DNA of 64,000 bases. Source: Amia ocellicauda (Eukaryota; Chordata; Actinopteri; Amiiformes; Amiidae). The stretch lies in contig NC_089856.1 in assembly GCF_036373705.1 (NCBI RefSeq), positions 27,552,798 to 27,616,797 on the forward strand. Direction: 5' to 3'. Both the position numbers and the translations under genes were made by a program. Positions within the stretch are counted from its first letter, which is position 1. The number at the start of each line of letters is the position of its first letter. The notes beneath the pieces were generated by a model. It saw only the letters and a program-made list of their open reading frames with translations, ran no database searches and was not told the origin of the DNA. Positions 45,638-56,825 of the stretch are shown here, piece by piece.

Positions 45638-46268
45638 GCCTGCACAGTGAGGTCCAGATCTTCATCTCCTCCTCCTTTGTGAAGCCCTCCGGCTGAGCCT
45701 CCAGCAGCACAGCCTCGGGGACGGAGGAGAGAGACCAGCAGATGGGCCTGACCTTGAAGGATAGGAGCATGAGCAGGAGGTTGCTGTCTGCCTCCACAGT
45801 GAGGTCGAGATGTTCATCTCCTCCTCCTCCGTGAAGCCCTCCAGCTGAGCCTCCAGCTGCACAGCCTCGGGGACGGAGGAGGGAGGGCAGCAGCTGGGCC
45901 TGGCCTTGAAAGACAGGAGGAAGCTGCTGTCTGCCTCCACAGTGAAGTCGAGATGTTCATCTCCTCCTCCTCTGTGAAGCCCTCCGGCTGAGCCTCCAGC
46001 AGCACAGCCTCGGGGACGGAGGAGAGAGACCAGCAGATGGGCCTGGCCTTGAAGGAGAGGAGCATGAACAGGAGGTTGCTGTCTACCTCCACAGTGAGAT
46101 TGAGATCTTCATCTCTTCCTCCTCCGTGAAGCCCTCCGGCTGAGCCTCCAGCAGCACAGCCTCGGGGATGGAGGAGAGAGACCAACAGATGGGTCTGGCC
46201 TTGAAGGAGAGGAGCATGAGCAGGAGGTTGCTGTCTGCCTCCACAGTGAGGTCCAGATCTTCATCTCC
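45638..46268. repeat. Tandem array of a 143-153 bp unit, about four copies
   Basis: Each unit contains ACAGCCTCGGGGACGGAGGA. These marks are spaced 153, 143 and 152 bp apart (45709, 45862, 46005, 46157). Read on the minus strand each unit encodes LLSFKARPICWSLSSVPEAV and EGFTEEEEM-like sequence, but the unequal lengths shift the frame between copies. It lies just upstream of the pogo-like fragment on that strand, so it could be an expanded piece of the same or a neighbouring gene. Confidence 0.85.
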
Positions 46269-46269
46269 T

Positions 46270-47314
46270 TCTACTAGACCTCTTAGACCTTTCCTATCTT
46301 CATCTATATGGCATATTAAAACTAAACTGATTTTAACTGGTTGGGCAATATTCATCATTTTCAATGTTCCCTTTTTTATTGTGATTTTTTTCTTAAACAT
46401 CCACATTTTCAGTTGATACTGATACGGGAATGAATCACCTTAAGTTCCAAGTCATGTTCAATCATTAGAGAGGAGAGACTATTCACTATAACCCACTGTA
46501 TTACAACAACAGGGTACGGGCCTCATTTTAGACCCAAATACCAGCCTGAACCCCAGCCCTAGCCAGTGCCAAAATGTCAAACTGAACCCATATAAATCTA
46601 CACCCAATTCAGTTAAACCAGCAGAAAGTTTAATGGGGACTCTAACCCTAAAAAAATAAAAGCATTTCAGTGTTGTACAATATTACATTATAATGCCACG
46701 ATATGGTGTAACTTGTTAAATGCACACACGTGTGCCTCATTGTCATTAACAACGTTGTGCTGCAACGCCATTAAAGAGCAGGTTGTCAACCCATCCACCA
46801 CTCCTTGGCAAGCTCTGTTGCTACTTTCTGATTATGTTTCTGGCTACATTTAAAATCAAAACATATTGATCATTTAATAATTGTTGACAAAGTTAAATGC
46901 TAAAATGTTTGTTTTCAACCTCCAAATAGGTGTCCAATGATTGATAAATAAATAATTGAATGCTAAATGATTGTACCCTAATTGAAGTAGCTGTTTAGTA
47001 GGATCATGATTTTGTATACCATTGCATGAATGACTGCCTGACACATAATTTATTATATTTATGATTAACAATCAAATGATTCATTACTTAGAAACTAGTT
47101 GCTATGAATAAAGGTGCCATCAGTTGTCTTCTTATAAATGACTTGTTTGTCATTGAGTCAGTGTTGCTGATGAAAAGTAGGCCCTTCATTACCAAACACC
47201 AAGTAACTAAATTAGGATACAATTATGAGTCATTAGCAAACTGTTAGTTAAACATTAAACTGTTGGTTACTTTAAAACTAACCTTCATCTGGGTGATCAC
47301 AGGGATATGTGAAT
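46270..47314. other. Non-coding spacer
   Basis: AT-rich; no repeat or exon identified. Confidence 0.4.
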
Positions 47315-47319
47315 ATTTG

Positions 47320-47726
47320 TGTCATGGTCCCCTAGCACTCCCCCTCTGTCCCCACTAGGTGCCGCCATTTCCCTGCCTTCTCCCTGCTTTCATCACTCTG
47401 TCTATTAACATTCCGGTGACCCATGTGCACTCCTGTTCTATCCCTCTGTTTCCATTGGCCCTGCACCTGCCTTCCCAGTTTCTGTTCTCTTTATAATCCC
47501 CTCACTTCCCTCAGTCGGGGTGAAGTTTGGTCAGTGCCAACTGCAATTCCAAGCCCTGTTCCTCCGAGCCCTGTTCCTCCGACCATCGCCCGTGACCACG
47601 ATCACGTCTCTGCTTTGCCTCTATTGCCCTGATCCGCCAGTACCCGACCCATGCCTGTCCGACCATCCCGCGATCCAGCACTGCACTTGGGTCCCCTGTT
47701 CCCGAGCCCCCGAGGCAAACGTGACA
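47320..47726 (+). mobile_element. Solo LTR with perfect target duplication, Ty3/Gypsy-type
   Basis: A 407-bp block starting TGTCATGGTCCCC and ending CAAACGTGACA, with TGTCA/TGACA inverted ends. The 5-bp duplication ATTTG is exact (47315-47319 and 47727-47731). An early CCCACTAGGTGCCGCC and a TTTATAATCCCC box (about 47490) match the architecture of the LTRs at 35297 and, inverted, 3632. The exact duplication and ends suggest a younger insertion than those two. Confidence 0.92.
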
Positions 47727-47731
47727 ATTTG

Positions 47732-48200
47732 ATCTGTTAGCTGGTTGCATATGTCAGATTTATCGCATGACTCATTAGGCGTTTGAAAGCTGTTGCTATC
47801 AAACATTGTCTACTTAATCAGCTGAGTCAGTTTACTGGCGAAGGGATAGATCAAATAGGCCGATAGAAGGAAGGTTTGCAAAGTGATTTCATTCTCCCTT
47901 GTAAAAGTATTTTTAGTATTTTTAAAATACAAAAATACAGTAGTTTATTTTGATACATGGTATGGCTGCTGTATTTTGTAGTTTATTTTATACACATAAA
48001 ATGAAGGTATTTGGTATCTTGTTTTAAAATACATTTTGATGTATCTTTGCCTATCCCTGGTTACAATAATAAGCACATTTAAGATTAAAAACAAACTCCT
48101 TACCGATTTCCAACAGTTTGTCAACTGTTTGCAGCTTCCTCCTGCTCTAGACTGCCTTCTCATGAGTGATGTAATTTCCATTGTGAGAATTTTTTGTGTT
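47732..48200. other. Non-coding spacer
   Basis: Nothing recognised. Confidence 0.4.
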
Positions 48201-48440
48201 CTCAAATTATTTGTTGTGTTCTCAAATAATTTTTTGTCTTCTCAAAATATTTTTTGTGCTCTCAAAATATTTTTTGTGCCCTCAAATTATTTTTTGTGCT
48301 CTCAAATTATTTTTTGTGCTTTCAAATTATTTTTTGTGTCCTCAAAATATTTTTTGTGCTCTCAAATTATTTTTTGTGCTTTCAAATTATTTTTTGTGTT
48401 CTCAAAATATTTTTTGTGTTCTCAAAATATTTTTCTTGTG
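48201..48440. repeat. 20-bp subterminal array, 12 copies
   Basis: Exactly 20-bp units (CTCAAATTATTTTTTGTGCT or the variant CTCAAAATATTTTTTGTGTT). The two forms are intermixed. The unit length gives a repeating Phe/Leu/Cys-rich frame that is not a protein. The array runs directly into a transposon end. Confidence 0.95.
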
Positions 48441-48468
48441 TTTTGCAATTCAGGGCCACCGTGCCTTA
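48441..48468. mobile_element. Right end of a TIR element
   Basis: GTGTTTTGCAATTCAGGGCCACCGT is the inverse of the end at 39449 (CGGTGGCCCTGAAGTGCAAAACAC). The matching left end is not found immediately upstream of the array. Confidence 0.65.
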
Positions 48469-48981
48469 ACAATGCTGGTAATGTATTTTAAAATCAGAGT
48501 AATGCAAAACTAATATTAAAGTATATCAATACAAGACATTTTCTAGGGAATTTTTGTTTCAGTTGTTGTCGAGCATATTGGGCGTATTTTTGAAACTGAT
48601 GAGAGGTACAGGCCTTGTAGAATTTATGTGCATTTTTACATACGTATACAGTCTCTTTTCTGGTCTGTGGTACAAGACCACCTCATGTTTGTAGCAGCTC
48701 TTGTGGTTTCACTTGACATGTTTTATTCACTTCCGTTTGATCATTCTGAACACCATTCCGTATCATCATCTAGTGACAGTAGTACATAGCATTAATGAAG
48801 TGGTGAAGTCACCCGTCTTCATAGCTCAATGCTAAAATGCATTTCATTTCCACTGAAGACCCTGACTTCTAACATCCGGATTCTTCGTGGTCAGTCTGCT
48901 CGACAAGAAAAGAGTGTTTATTGAAAACTGTAACAACGCCCCCTTACAAACACTTACGCACTAACAATGCACACATTCATT

Positions 48982-49034
48982 ATTCATACAGTGGAATCAA
49001 GTGTAAAGATTACTCTTGATTCCATTGTATGAAT
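48982..49034. repeat. Hairpin with 20-bp arms
   Basis: ATTCATACAGTGGAATCAAG at 48982-49001 pairs with 49015-49034 with a single G-T position around a 13-base loop. Confidence 0.85.
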
Positions 49035-49898
49035 GGTTTGGTAAGAACTGACTGGTATTTCTTGTGTCCACTCTGGAAATAATTAAAATGACAAGACATA
49101 AATGACACAGAATTTATTCCATCTCCATTATAACGGTTTAATGCCATGAAATTATTATTAATAGTATTATTAGTATTTTAAAATATGTATGATTTAGGAC
49201 CCAATACTATCAATTTAAATAGCATTGTAAGAATATAGTTATTTTTGTTATCACATAAGTTTTTATTTTGTAATAATAGCAAAATGGCATTTTGAAAACT
49301 AAAAAAGGTTTTACCCATCTTGATTAGGATTCAGAGCCACCATTACACAGAGGCAGTTAAAATCATGTATAACCTAATATGATTGTCCCAAATATTGCCA
49401 AAGGGATCTCTTTTAAGTTGTGCCAAGCTGAGATTGGGGAAACAAACACAGCATTGCACTGATCATTGCCATTTTCCTGTTTGTTTTGATTAATACCCAG
49501 CTGGAAATTGGACACTGCATTTACTTATACTGTGTAGATGTCTGATGTCTGATGTCTAATCATACTGATATTAGCACATTATTGTATTTATAGGGAATTC
49601 TAGAGCCATGCATTGCTTTATTTGGAGGAGGCTGTTGAGCTGATACTGCAGCTATGCTCTTCATCTCCAAACAGAATTGTCAGCAGATAAAAAATTTGTG
49701 ACTTCCTATTCTTCATTTTCGTTATACTGTTAATATTTATTTGATCATTGTATGTTACCAAGCTTCCAATGAGGTACTCAGATGCTATATACTTTATACA
49801 ATACTATACTATACTATACTATATACTATACTTTTCTTTCAAATGTGAAAATCAAGAGTTAAATCCATTAGCTGATAAATAAATGATTACATAAGTAA

Positions 49899-49946
49899 AT
49901 AATACATACATACATACATACATACATACATACATACATACATACA
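49899..49946. repeat. (CATA)n microsatellite
   Basis: About 12 tetranucleotide units. Confidence 0.9.
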
Positions 49947-50555
49947 ATTATTTAAAAATAAACATGCATAAAAATAGACATGCTTTCCGGAAAGTGGGGG
50001 TATTTATTTAAATGTGGGATCACAAAATATAAACGTTTTGTTTCTTTATTATTTTATTATTATAATTTATTGTAGTATTTCTCCATAGTTTGCAATCTGC
50101 AATTATGAATCAACTCTGCCCATATTTACAATGTTTGTACTAACACGTTAGAGATGAAGACCCCATCTTTCAATGGAATGTCACAACATTATGCTTATGT
50201 TAAATTAAGTTTGGGCAGCATAGATTGTATATCAGTGCATCCTTATACTTATAGACTCATAAATTACCTATTTTAGAGAAATGGGGAAGCATAAAGGGAC
50301 ATGGTTACAGAAAATAAAATAGAAGACAATGTAGGAAAGTGAAAAGAGTGGGCTTTTTTCTTTCACTTTCAGCAGGCAAGGCAGCTTTCTAACACCTCTC
50401 TAAGATGGTGAGTTAGATAGTATCAAGATGTATTACAGAGGAAGTGAAAACACCTTGAGACTTCTCAATCTTCATATTGGGTTTGTGCCATATTAAAATG
50501 ACAATATTTAGAAAATATACCATTATACTACATTATACTATTACATATTCTAAAG

Positions 50556-50743
50556 CAGGGGTCTCCAACCCTGGTCCTGGAGAACCCCAATCCAGTTAAT
50601 CTTATAGGTCACCCTAAATCACCAATTTCTCAATTCACTGATCAGAATGAAATACTTCCAGGTGTTTATAAGTTGGTGATAGAAGGATGACCTCCAAAAC
50701 CTGCTGGATAGAGGCTCTCCAGGACCAGGGTTGGAGACCCCTG
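50556..50743. mobile_element. hAT MITE, 188 bp
   Basis: The inverted ends CAGGGGTCTCCAACCCTGGT and its inverse (to 50743) extend over about 30 bp. The 8-bp duplication TTCTAAAG is exact on both sides (50548-50555 and 50744-50751), diagnostic of hAT-type insertion. No coding sequence. Confidence 0.95.
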
Positions 50744-50751
50744 TTCTAAAG

Positions 50752-53700
50752 TATTGACATGTAATGTATTCTGTGCTGCTTACATAAAGTGAAGTGTTCA
50801 AGAACAATTATAGAGAGAAGTATACATACATTTACACTTTACTGTATCTCCACACAGTTATCTTAGTATTCCTCAGCTTATTGGTTTCTCGAGGGTTTTA
50901 ATCTACAGAGTCGAGACAGCCTAGTACTGCAATCATATCATATATATATAGTGGTAAATGAGAATCAGAGCAATGTGTGTGAAACAGACTGAAGGTAATA
51001 TTTTACATCTATGCATAGACCACAAGCCATATAGAGTATCGTAGGGTTTTAAAAACAGTGTACTTTTCTCAGTGATCTGAAAATGGTTGAACTGAAAATA
51101 CACTGCACCTGTATCTGTATTTTTATTTCTTAGGTTTCTTAGGTTTTAGGTACATAGGTTTCATGAATACATTTAACATCTGTTTTATACCTGAAGAGTT
51201 TCTGCTGGAAATGAAAATGGTACCAGTTCACCTGTAAGAAACTTGCTCCAGATTAAGATGCCATCAGTATTACATGAAATTTGATAGAATCTGGGGTTAT
51301 CTTCCATGTCAAGAATACCACCCAAAGTGTGATATTCTATGTTACCATGGGAAACACATTAATGGATTTCCTGTCTGACTCATGAGCAGAAAGCATTTTT
51401 CCTGTGTTAATATTGTTATTAATAATATTAATTAAGCACTGAACGAATTATTGAATTCCTTTGTGTTATTATTTTATTGAATCTCCCAGCTCCTGACACT
51501 CCATGCGGGAAGTTGGCAGCAACAGCCAACTTCCTGTTCAAGTGGCATGGCAAGCATCGATCTATTTGCCACATGAGCGTCTGCACAGTACCCACTATGG
51601 TTCTCTGTCCAAGACCACCAGTTGCCATGTGGTTTCTTGTACATGTTTCCACCATTTCCATTTCTTCCAGCTGTGCTGGAGAAGATCAGGCATGAGGAAG
51701 TGACTGTTCCCTGCCCGGTGGCCACACAGGCCTTGGTTCTTGGATCTCCTTCCCCTACTGTGCAGGAATCCTTTGCAGCTTCCTCTGTGGAAAGATCTAA
51801 TTTCTCATGCACAGGGAGTGCTGTGACACCTGAGTACAGTACTCCTGCAGCAATGGCTCTGTCCCCTGAACAGGAACACTTACAGCCTTAGAGCTGTCAG
51901 ATGCTGTCACATAAATTCAGTCAGTGGAATCTTCTTCTATAAGGTTGCAGTATTCTTACCATACATGGTGTCTGCCCTATTGCAGTGATTCTGCAATTTC
52001 AGGCAATTCCCCATCCATGCTAAAAGTGTACTTGTCAGCCATTTCTGCTTATCATATCTGCATCAATTGTGAGTTGCGAGCCCATTTCCTGCCCTTCTAG
52101 TTCCTGAAAAGAGTGTAGGTATTGTCCTCCTTGCTCACTTTCCCTTTCACTTTCTGTATTGCTGGATGTACTTTTCAAAGCTCCCATCGAGATGCTTCTC
52201 TCTGCCGAGTTGAAGCTGATAACTTTGAAGACTGCTGGCTGTTGTGTTTGTAAAACATATGCACGACCTGCATACACTCTTTGTGCATCCCTCTTGTGCT
52301 TGCTTTGCTGTTGATGACTCCAGGATAACACTTCGGACTAACCCTGCTTCTGTTCCTAAAGTTCTCTACCCCTACAGTGCGTTACAGTGCTGTATGGACT
52401 GTACAAGGGGAATCCACTGCACAGTTCAGTTGTTTGTGCACGGACATAGGGTCAGGCCCTTTCCAAGTGTAGCCGGTGTGGTCGGAGTTCCCTGCTCGGG
52501 ATTCATTTTACAGATTTTTTACTTACGTTACTTATAACGTGCTCATATCGGTTATGAGCGCTGTTACACAGGCAGTACCTACCCACATGGTTTGTGGATG
52601 CTATTGCAATGGCCTACAAGTCTGCACACATCCCAGTCCATGAGAATCTTTTGGCACACTTCACTACAGCCTGGACATCCCTCTACTGGGAATCCGGTGC
52701 TGGGTTCACTTGAGTCTCAGTAGCCTGTATGGCAAATGCTCCTGGCCTTTGTAGTTGTGATTTGGGCAGTTGAGATGTGGTTTTCTGTCTCGTGCCTCTG
52801 TTCTTAATTTGTATCTGTCTGCCTCTTTGCCTCAGATTTCACTTATGTGAACCACTCCCTCCCATGCCAGAATATTGTTCCCTTTGAGCATGGCTTTGTA
52901 GCCCTTGTTCCTGATTTGGTGTGATTGGTGGTGAGTACCTGTTGTTCCCTGTTTCTCATTTGGATTGTTGCTTTCATTTCCCATTAGTGATTGACCCTGC
53001 TTCTGGTTTGAGTTGATTGCTGGTGTGCAGGTGCCTGCTGGTTCCCTGTGACAGCGAACCACAGCCTATAGGCATCCGTCACGCCCACTAAAGAAATACT
53101 TTGCTTTCAGAAACGGAGATGTGTGATTGACTTGTAGACAGACAGGGAAGAGAAACGCATCAGATATATTATGAAGTGCTGTGTGGGATCACAAAGAAAT
53201 TACAGTTTTATTAACAGCATGGAGTGAAGTCCACATACAGAAACAATTACTGCATACAGTTTAATATAGTGTATTAAAAACTTACCGAACGTGCATTTAA
53301 CAGGACCCCAGTGCAGTGCCATGACAAGTTAAAAAAACAAAACTGAAGAACAATAATCGGAGAGGTAGCAGTCGATTTTATTAATATTTTATTAACAACT
53401 GGATGGTGTTTCAGGCTGTGAATGGTGTTCAGGTCTGTTGTACACTGATCATGAGCATAAACACGATTTGGAGATCTGGGTTTCACTCTAAAACATTAAG
53501 GACTGGTATAATAAATGCATCCATAAGTCCATAAATGCCATGACTGAAACGTGCACACTTTAGTTAAATTATAACCTGCTATATTGTATAGCTGCTGTTA
53601 CTGTATGATTAATTATGAAACGTGTGTATTTTGTTTAAACTGTAACGTGCCCTGGTTGGGTCGTCTGGTAAGTAAATTAAAAATAATACGTCAAAAAGTG

Positions 53701-53803
53701 TCTTTTGCAGTTACAAATCTGTAGTAAGAGTAATAAGGGAGTCAAAGTCAAAGTCAAAGACATATCTACTAGCACATATCTCGATGATGATTACTATAAT
53801 AAC

Positions 53804-53841
<38 letters not shown>

Positions 53842-55353
53842 TCAAATATTTATTTTTATTGTTGCACATGGAAAAAAAGATTACAGTAACGTAATGCTTG
53901 TCTGAATAAAATGTTGTCTACATGCTTAGCTCTTCCTAATATTTCTTAACAGAAACGTGTATTTATTATGCCAATCATGTAAAGCAGAAAGAATAAAATA
54001 GCCACAAAATTCCTTTCCACATCAGGCTCTATTGCTTGTAGTGTTGTTTTCTGTCTTTATTTTAAAAATGAAACACAACACTATCCCACAATCGCTCTGC
54101 CTCCTCCCACAACAGGGGATGGACTTCACAATGGCCTGGTTTTACAAAAAGCTGTGGGACACGTCCAGCACGGCACAGCAGGGATGCTTAAGCCAGTGGA
54201 ACCGAGGCATAAGTTAGAAAGACTGTTCATGAGTTCCCCATGTTAACATGCAATGTCTCACCCCCCTTTGGGTTGTATTCTTTTTACGATAATTGGGGTT
54301 ATGCATTCACAATGGTTATCTGCCATAACTTGATATACTAGCTGTGGTCAATTAGCTACATCCTCTATCAGCACACTTCCTGCTAGCTGGCAGCATAATT
54401 AGACAAACATTTGTGTATGTATCTAAACAAATGGAAACTTACTCATATTCATAAGATTGCTGCTAACACTTTGTTTGCTGTTGTCACAGGTGTACATGAC
54501 ACTCCGCCTTAAATATCTGTACGAGTCGTCACCCACTTCACAACCTATAATTTATATGGGAGACCCAAAGCCCCGCTCAGTTTTCAGTAACATCTACTGA
54601 CAACTATGCTGGACAAATATGAAAGCTGAAAATTTACTTTTCACAGGTAATCACTAAACAATATTCCAGTGTAGGGCATAAAGCGTACACTCACCAGATG
54701 CAAGGGGAATAAAAGAAAAAAGGTAAAGCTGAAATTACACAAATTCAGTTAAGTAATCTCTCTCTGTCTCCAATGCAGCAGCAGGCGGCACAGACACCAG
54801 GACACATACTCTGTGTGACAAGCATCTCTTTAAAGGTTTGCTTAATGTACTCAGGAAATCAACAAAGTCTTATGTAATATACAGGGTGCAGAAATAAATA
54901 CAAATACAGAACAAAGCACTACACAGAAACACAGGGGGCAAAGTGGAGTCAAAGACAGCAGCTATTAAAGTGAAACATTTCTACCACACTTTCAGTGCTT
55001 TTCTTCCTCTTTCAGTAAACACACATTCCATCCTCAGTGCCCCCAGTTTCCAATTTTAACAGCTCTCTCCAAAATCCCTGACTGGCCTGCTGACTGGCTG
55101 GTTGGCTACTCTCACTTCCCCTTCAACTATGAATAAGGAGGCTACACTTTTAAAAACCAGTGTTGAACACAATTGAGGCATTGCTAACAGGTGAGATCGC
55201 TGAAGTGAGCTAGCATCCTAATCAGTGAAAAGGTGAATCAACAGGTAACAAACAGTGCAAAATAAATGTGCTCCAAATAATTAAGTATTTTAATTATCAA
55301 TACAGCTTAACATTAACAACACAGTGAAAATACCAAATTCAAGTAAATATATA
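50752..55353. other. Long non-coding stretch
   Basis: 51470-52560 is less AT-rich and has several overlapping open frames on both strands, including a 98-codon minus-strand frame (52035-52331) with Ser/Glu-rich sequence. I cannot assign any of them to a family, and no single frame dominates. It may be an old unclassified transposon. The rest is AT-rich with an (AAT)n array at 53797-53838. Confidence 0.4.
53797..53838. repeat. (AAT)n microsatellite
   Basis: About 14 units; source of a polyasparagine-coding artefact frame. Confidence 0.95.
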
Positions 55354-55552
55354 CAGTGAGGGAAAAAAGTATTTGATCCCCTGCTGATTTTGTACGTTTT
55401 CCCACTGACAAGAAATGATCAGTCTATAATTTTAATGGTAGGTGTATTTTAACAGTGAGAGACAGAATAACAACAACAAAAATCCTGAAAAATGCATTTC
55501 AAAAAAGTTATAAATTGATTTGCATGTTAATGAGGGAAAGATTTCTGGCTCC

Positions 55553-55652
55553 CAGGTGTCTTTTATACAGGTAACGAGCTGAGATTAGGAGCACTCTCTT
55601 AAAGGGAGTGCTCCTAATCTCAGCTCGTTACCTGTATAAAAGACACCTGTCC
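55553..55652. repeat. Palindromic leader of the Tc1-like element
   Basis: Same inverted repeat as 8187-8290, here with fewer mismatches. Two TATAAAA boxes point outward. The spacing from the inner TATA box to the transposase ATG is about 55 bp. Confidence 0.9.
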
Positions 55653-55691
55653 ACAGAAGCAATCAATCAATCAGATTCCAAACTCTCCACC

Positions 55692-56630
55692 ATGACCAAG
55701 ACCAAAGAGCTGTCCAAGGATGTCAGGGACAAGATTGTAGACCTACACAAGGCTGGAATGGGCTACAAGATCATCGCCAAGCAGCTTGGTGAGAAGGTGA
55801 CAACAGTTGGTGCGATTATTCGCAAATGGAAGAAACACAAAATAACTGTCAGTCTCCCTCGGTCTGGGGCTCCATGCAAGATCTCACCTCGTGGAGTTTC
55901 AATGATCATGAGAACGGTGAGGAATCAGCCCAGAACTACACGGGAGGATCTTGTTAATGATCTCAAGGCAGCTGGGACCATAGTCACCAAGAAAACAATT
56001 GGTAACACACTACGCCGTGAAGGACTGAAATCCTGCAGCGCCCGCAAGGTCCTCCTGCTCAAGAAACCACATGTACAGGCCCGTCTGAAGTTTGCCAATG
56101 AACATTTGAATGATTCAGAGGAGAACTGGGTGAAAGTGTTGTGGTCAGTTGAGACCAACATCAAACATGGAGGTGGAAACATTATGCTTTGGGGATGTTT
56201 TTCTGCTAAGGGGACAGGACAACTGCACCGCATCAAAGGGACGATGGACGGGGCCATGTACCGTCAAATCTTGGGTGAGAACCTCCTTCCCTCAGCCAGG
56301 CCATTGAAAATGGGTCGTGGATGGGTATTCCAGCATGACAATTACCCAAAACACACAGCCAAGGCAACAAAGGAGTGGCTCAAGAAGAAGCACATTAAGG
56401 TCCTGGAGTGGTCTAGCCAGTCTCCAGACCTTAATCCCATAGAAAATCTGTGGAGGGAGCTGAAGGTTCGAGTTGCCAAACGTCAGCCTCGATACCTTAA
56501 TGACTTGGAGAGGATCTGCAAAGAGGAGTGGGACAAAATCCCTCCTGAGATGTGTGCAAACCTGGTGGCCAACTACAAGAAACGTCTGACCTCTGTGATT
56601 GCCAACAAGGGTTTTGCCACCAAGTACTAA
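55692..56630 (+). pseudogene. Tc1-like transposase, open but catalytically defective, 312 aa
   Basis: This is a DDE transposase that would act on the element's own ends in the nucleus. I chose the ATG in CCACCATGA at 55692 by comparison with 8329; the frame is open further upstream through the leader. Residues 1-110 form the paired-like helix-turn-helix DNA-binding part. The first catalytic Asp (position 153, WSDET in the sister copy) is Val here (WSVETN). About 28 residues that should follow are deleted in frame. The second Asp (FQHDNYPKH) and the Glu ([11 protein letters not shown]) remain, and the end is KGFATKY. The open frame can give DNA binding but not strand cleavage. Confidence 0.93.
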
Positions 56631-56825
56631 GTCGAAGGGGTCAAATACTTATTTCCCTCATTAACATGCAAATCAATGTATAACTTTTTTGAAATGCCTT
56701 TTTCTGGATTTTTTTGTTGTTATTCTGTCTCTCACTGTTAAAATACACCTACGATTAAAATTATAGACTGATCATTTATTTGTACAAATTAAGCAGGGGA
56801 TCAAATACTTTTTTCCCTCACTGTA

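Larger units (their letters stand above)
48469..50547. other. Non-coding spacer
   Basis: AT-rich. It contains the hairpin at 48982-49034 and a CATA microsatellite at 49899-49946. No exon seen. Confidence 0.4.
55354..56823 (+). mobile_element. Tc1-like transposon with complete ends
   Basis: CAGTGAGGGAAAAAAGTATTT at the left is inverted exactly at 56803-56823, with TA on both sides. The 1470-bp length is full size. It is the sister of the element at 7968-9535 and shares the palindromic leader. Its right terminal repeat has lost a few bases near 56785. Confidence 0.95.

Noticed and set aside
39449-48468. A single 9-kb composite transposon bounded by the matching ends at 39449 and 48466.
   Set aside because: The flanking bases (left CCGTAATA, right GCCTTAAC) show no target duplication, the adjoining arrays differ, and a related end pair occurs separately at 37-38 kb.
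48036-48513. Long Phe/Leu/Cys-rich membrane-like open frames.
   Set aside because: They come from a 20-bp tandem repeat that stays open in three frames; no start context or splice structure supports them.
51428-52331. A cluster of overlapping open frames on both strands suggesting a gene.
   Set aside because: No frame dominates, there is no domain I can recognise, and I could not define ends of a transposon. It is left as unassigned.
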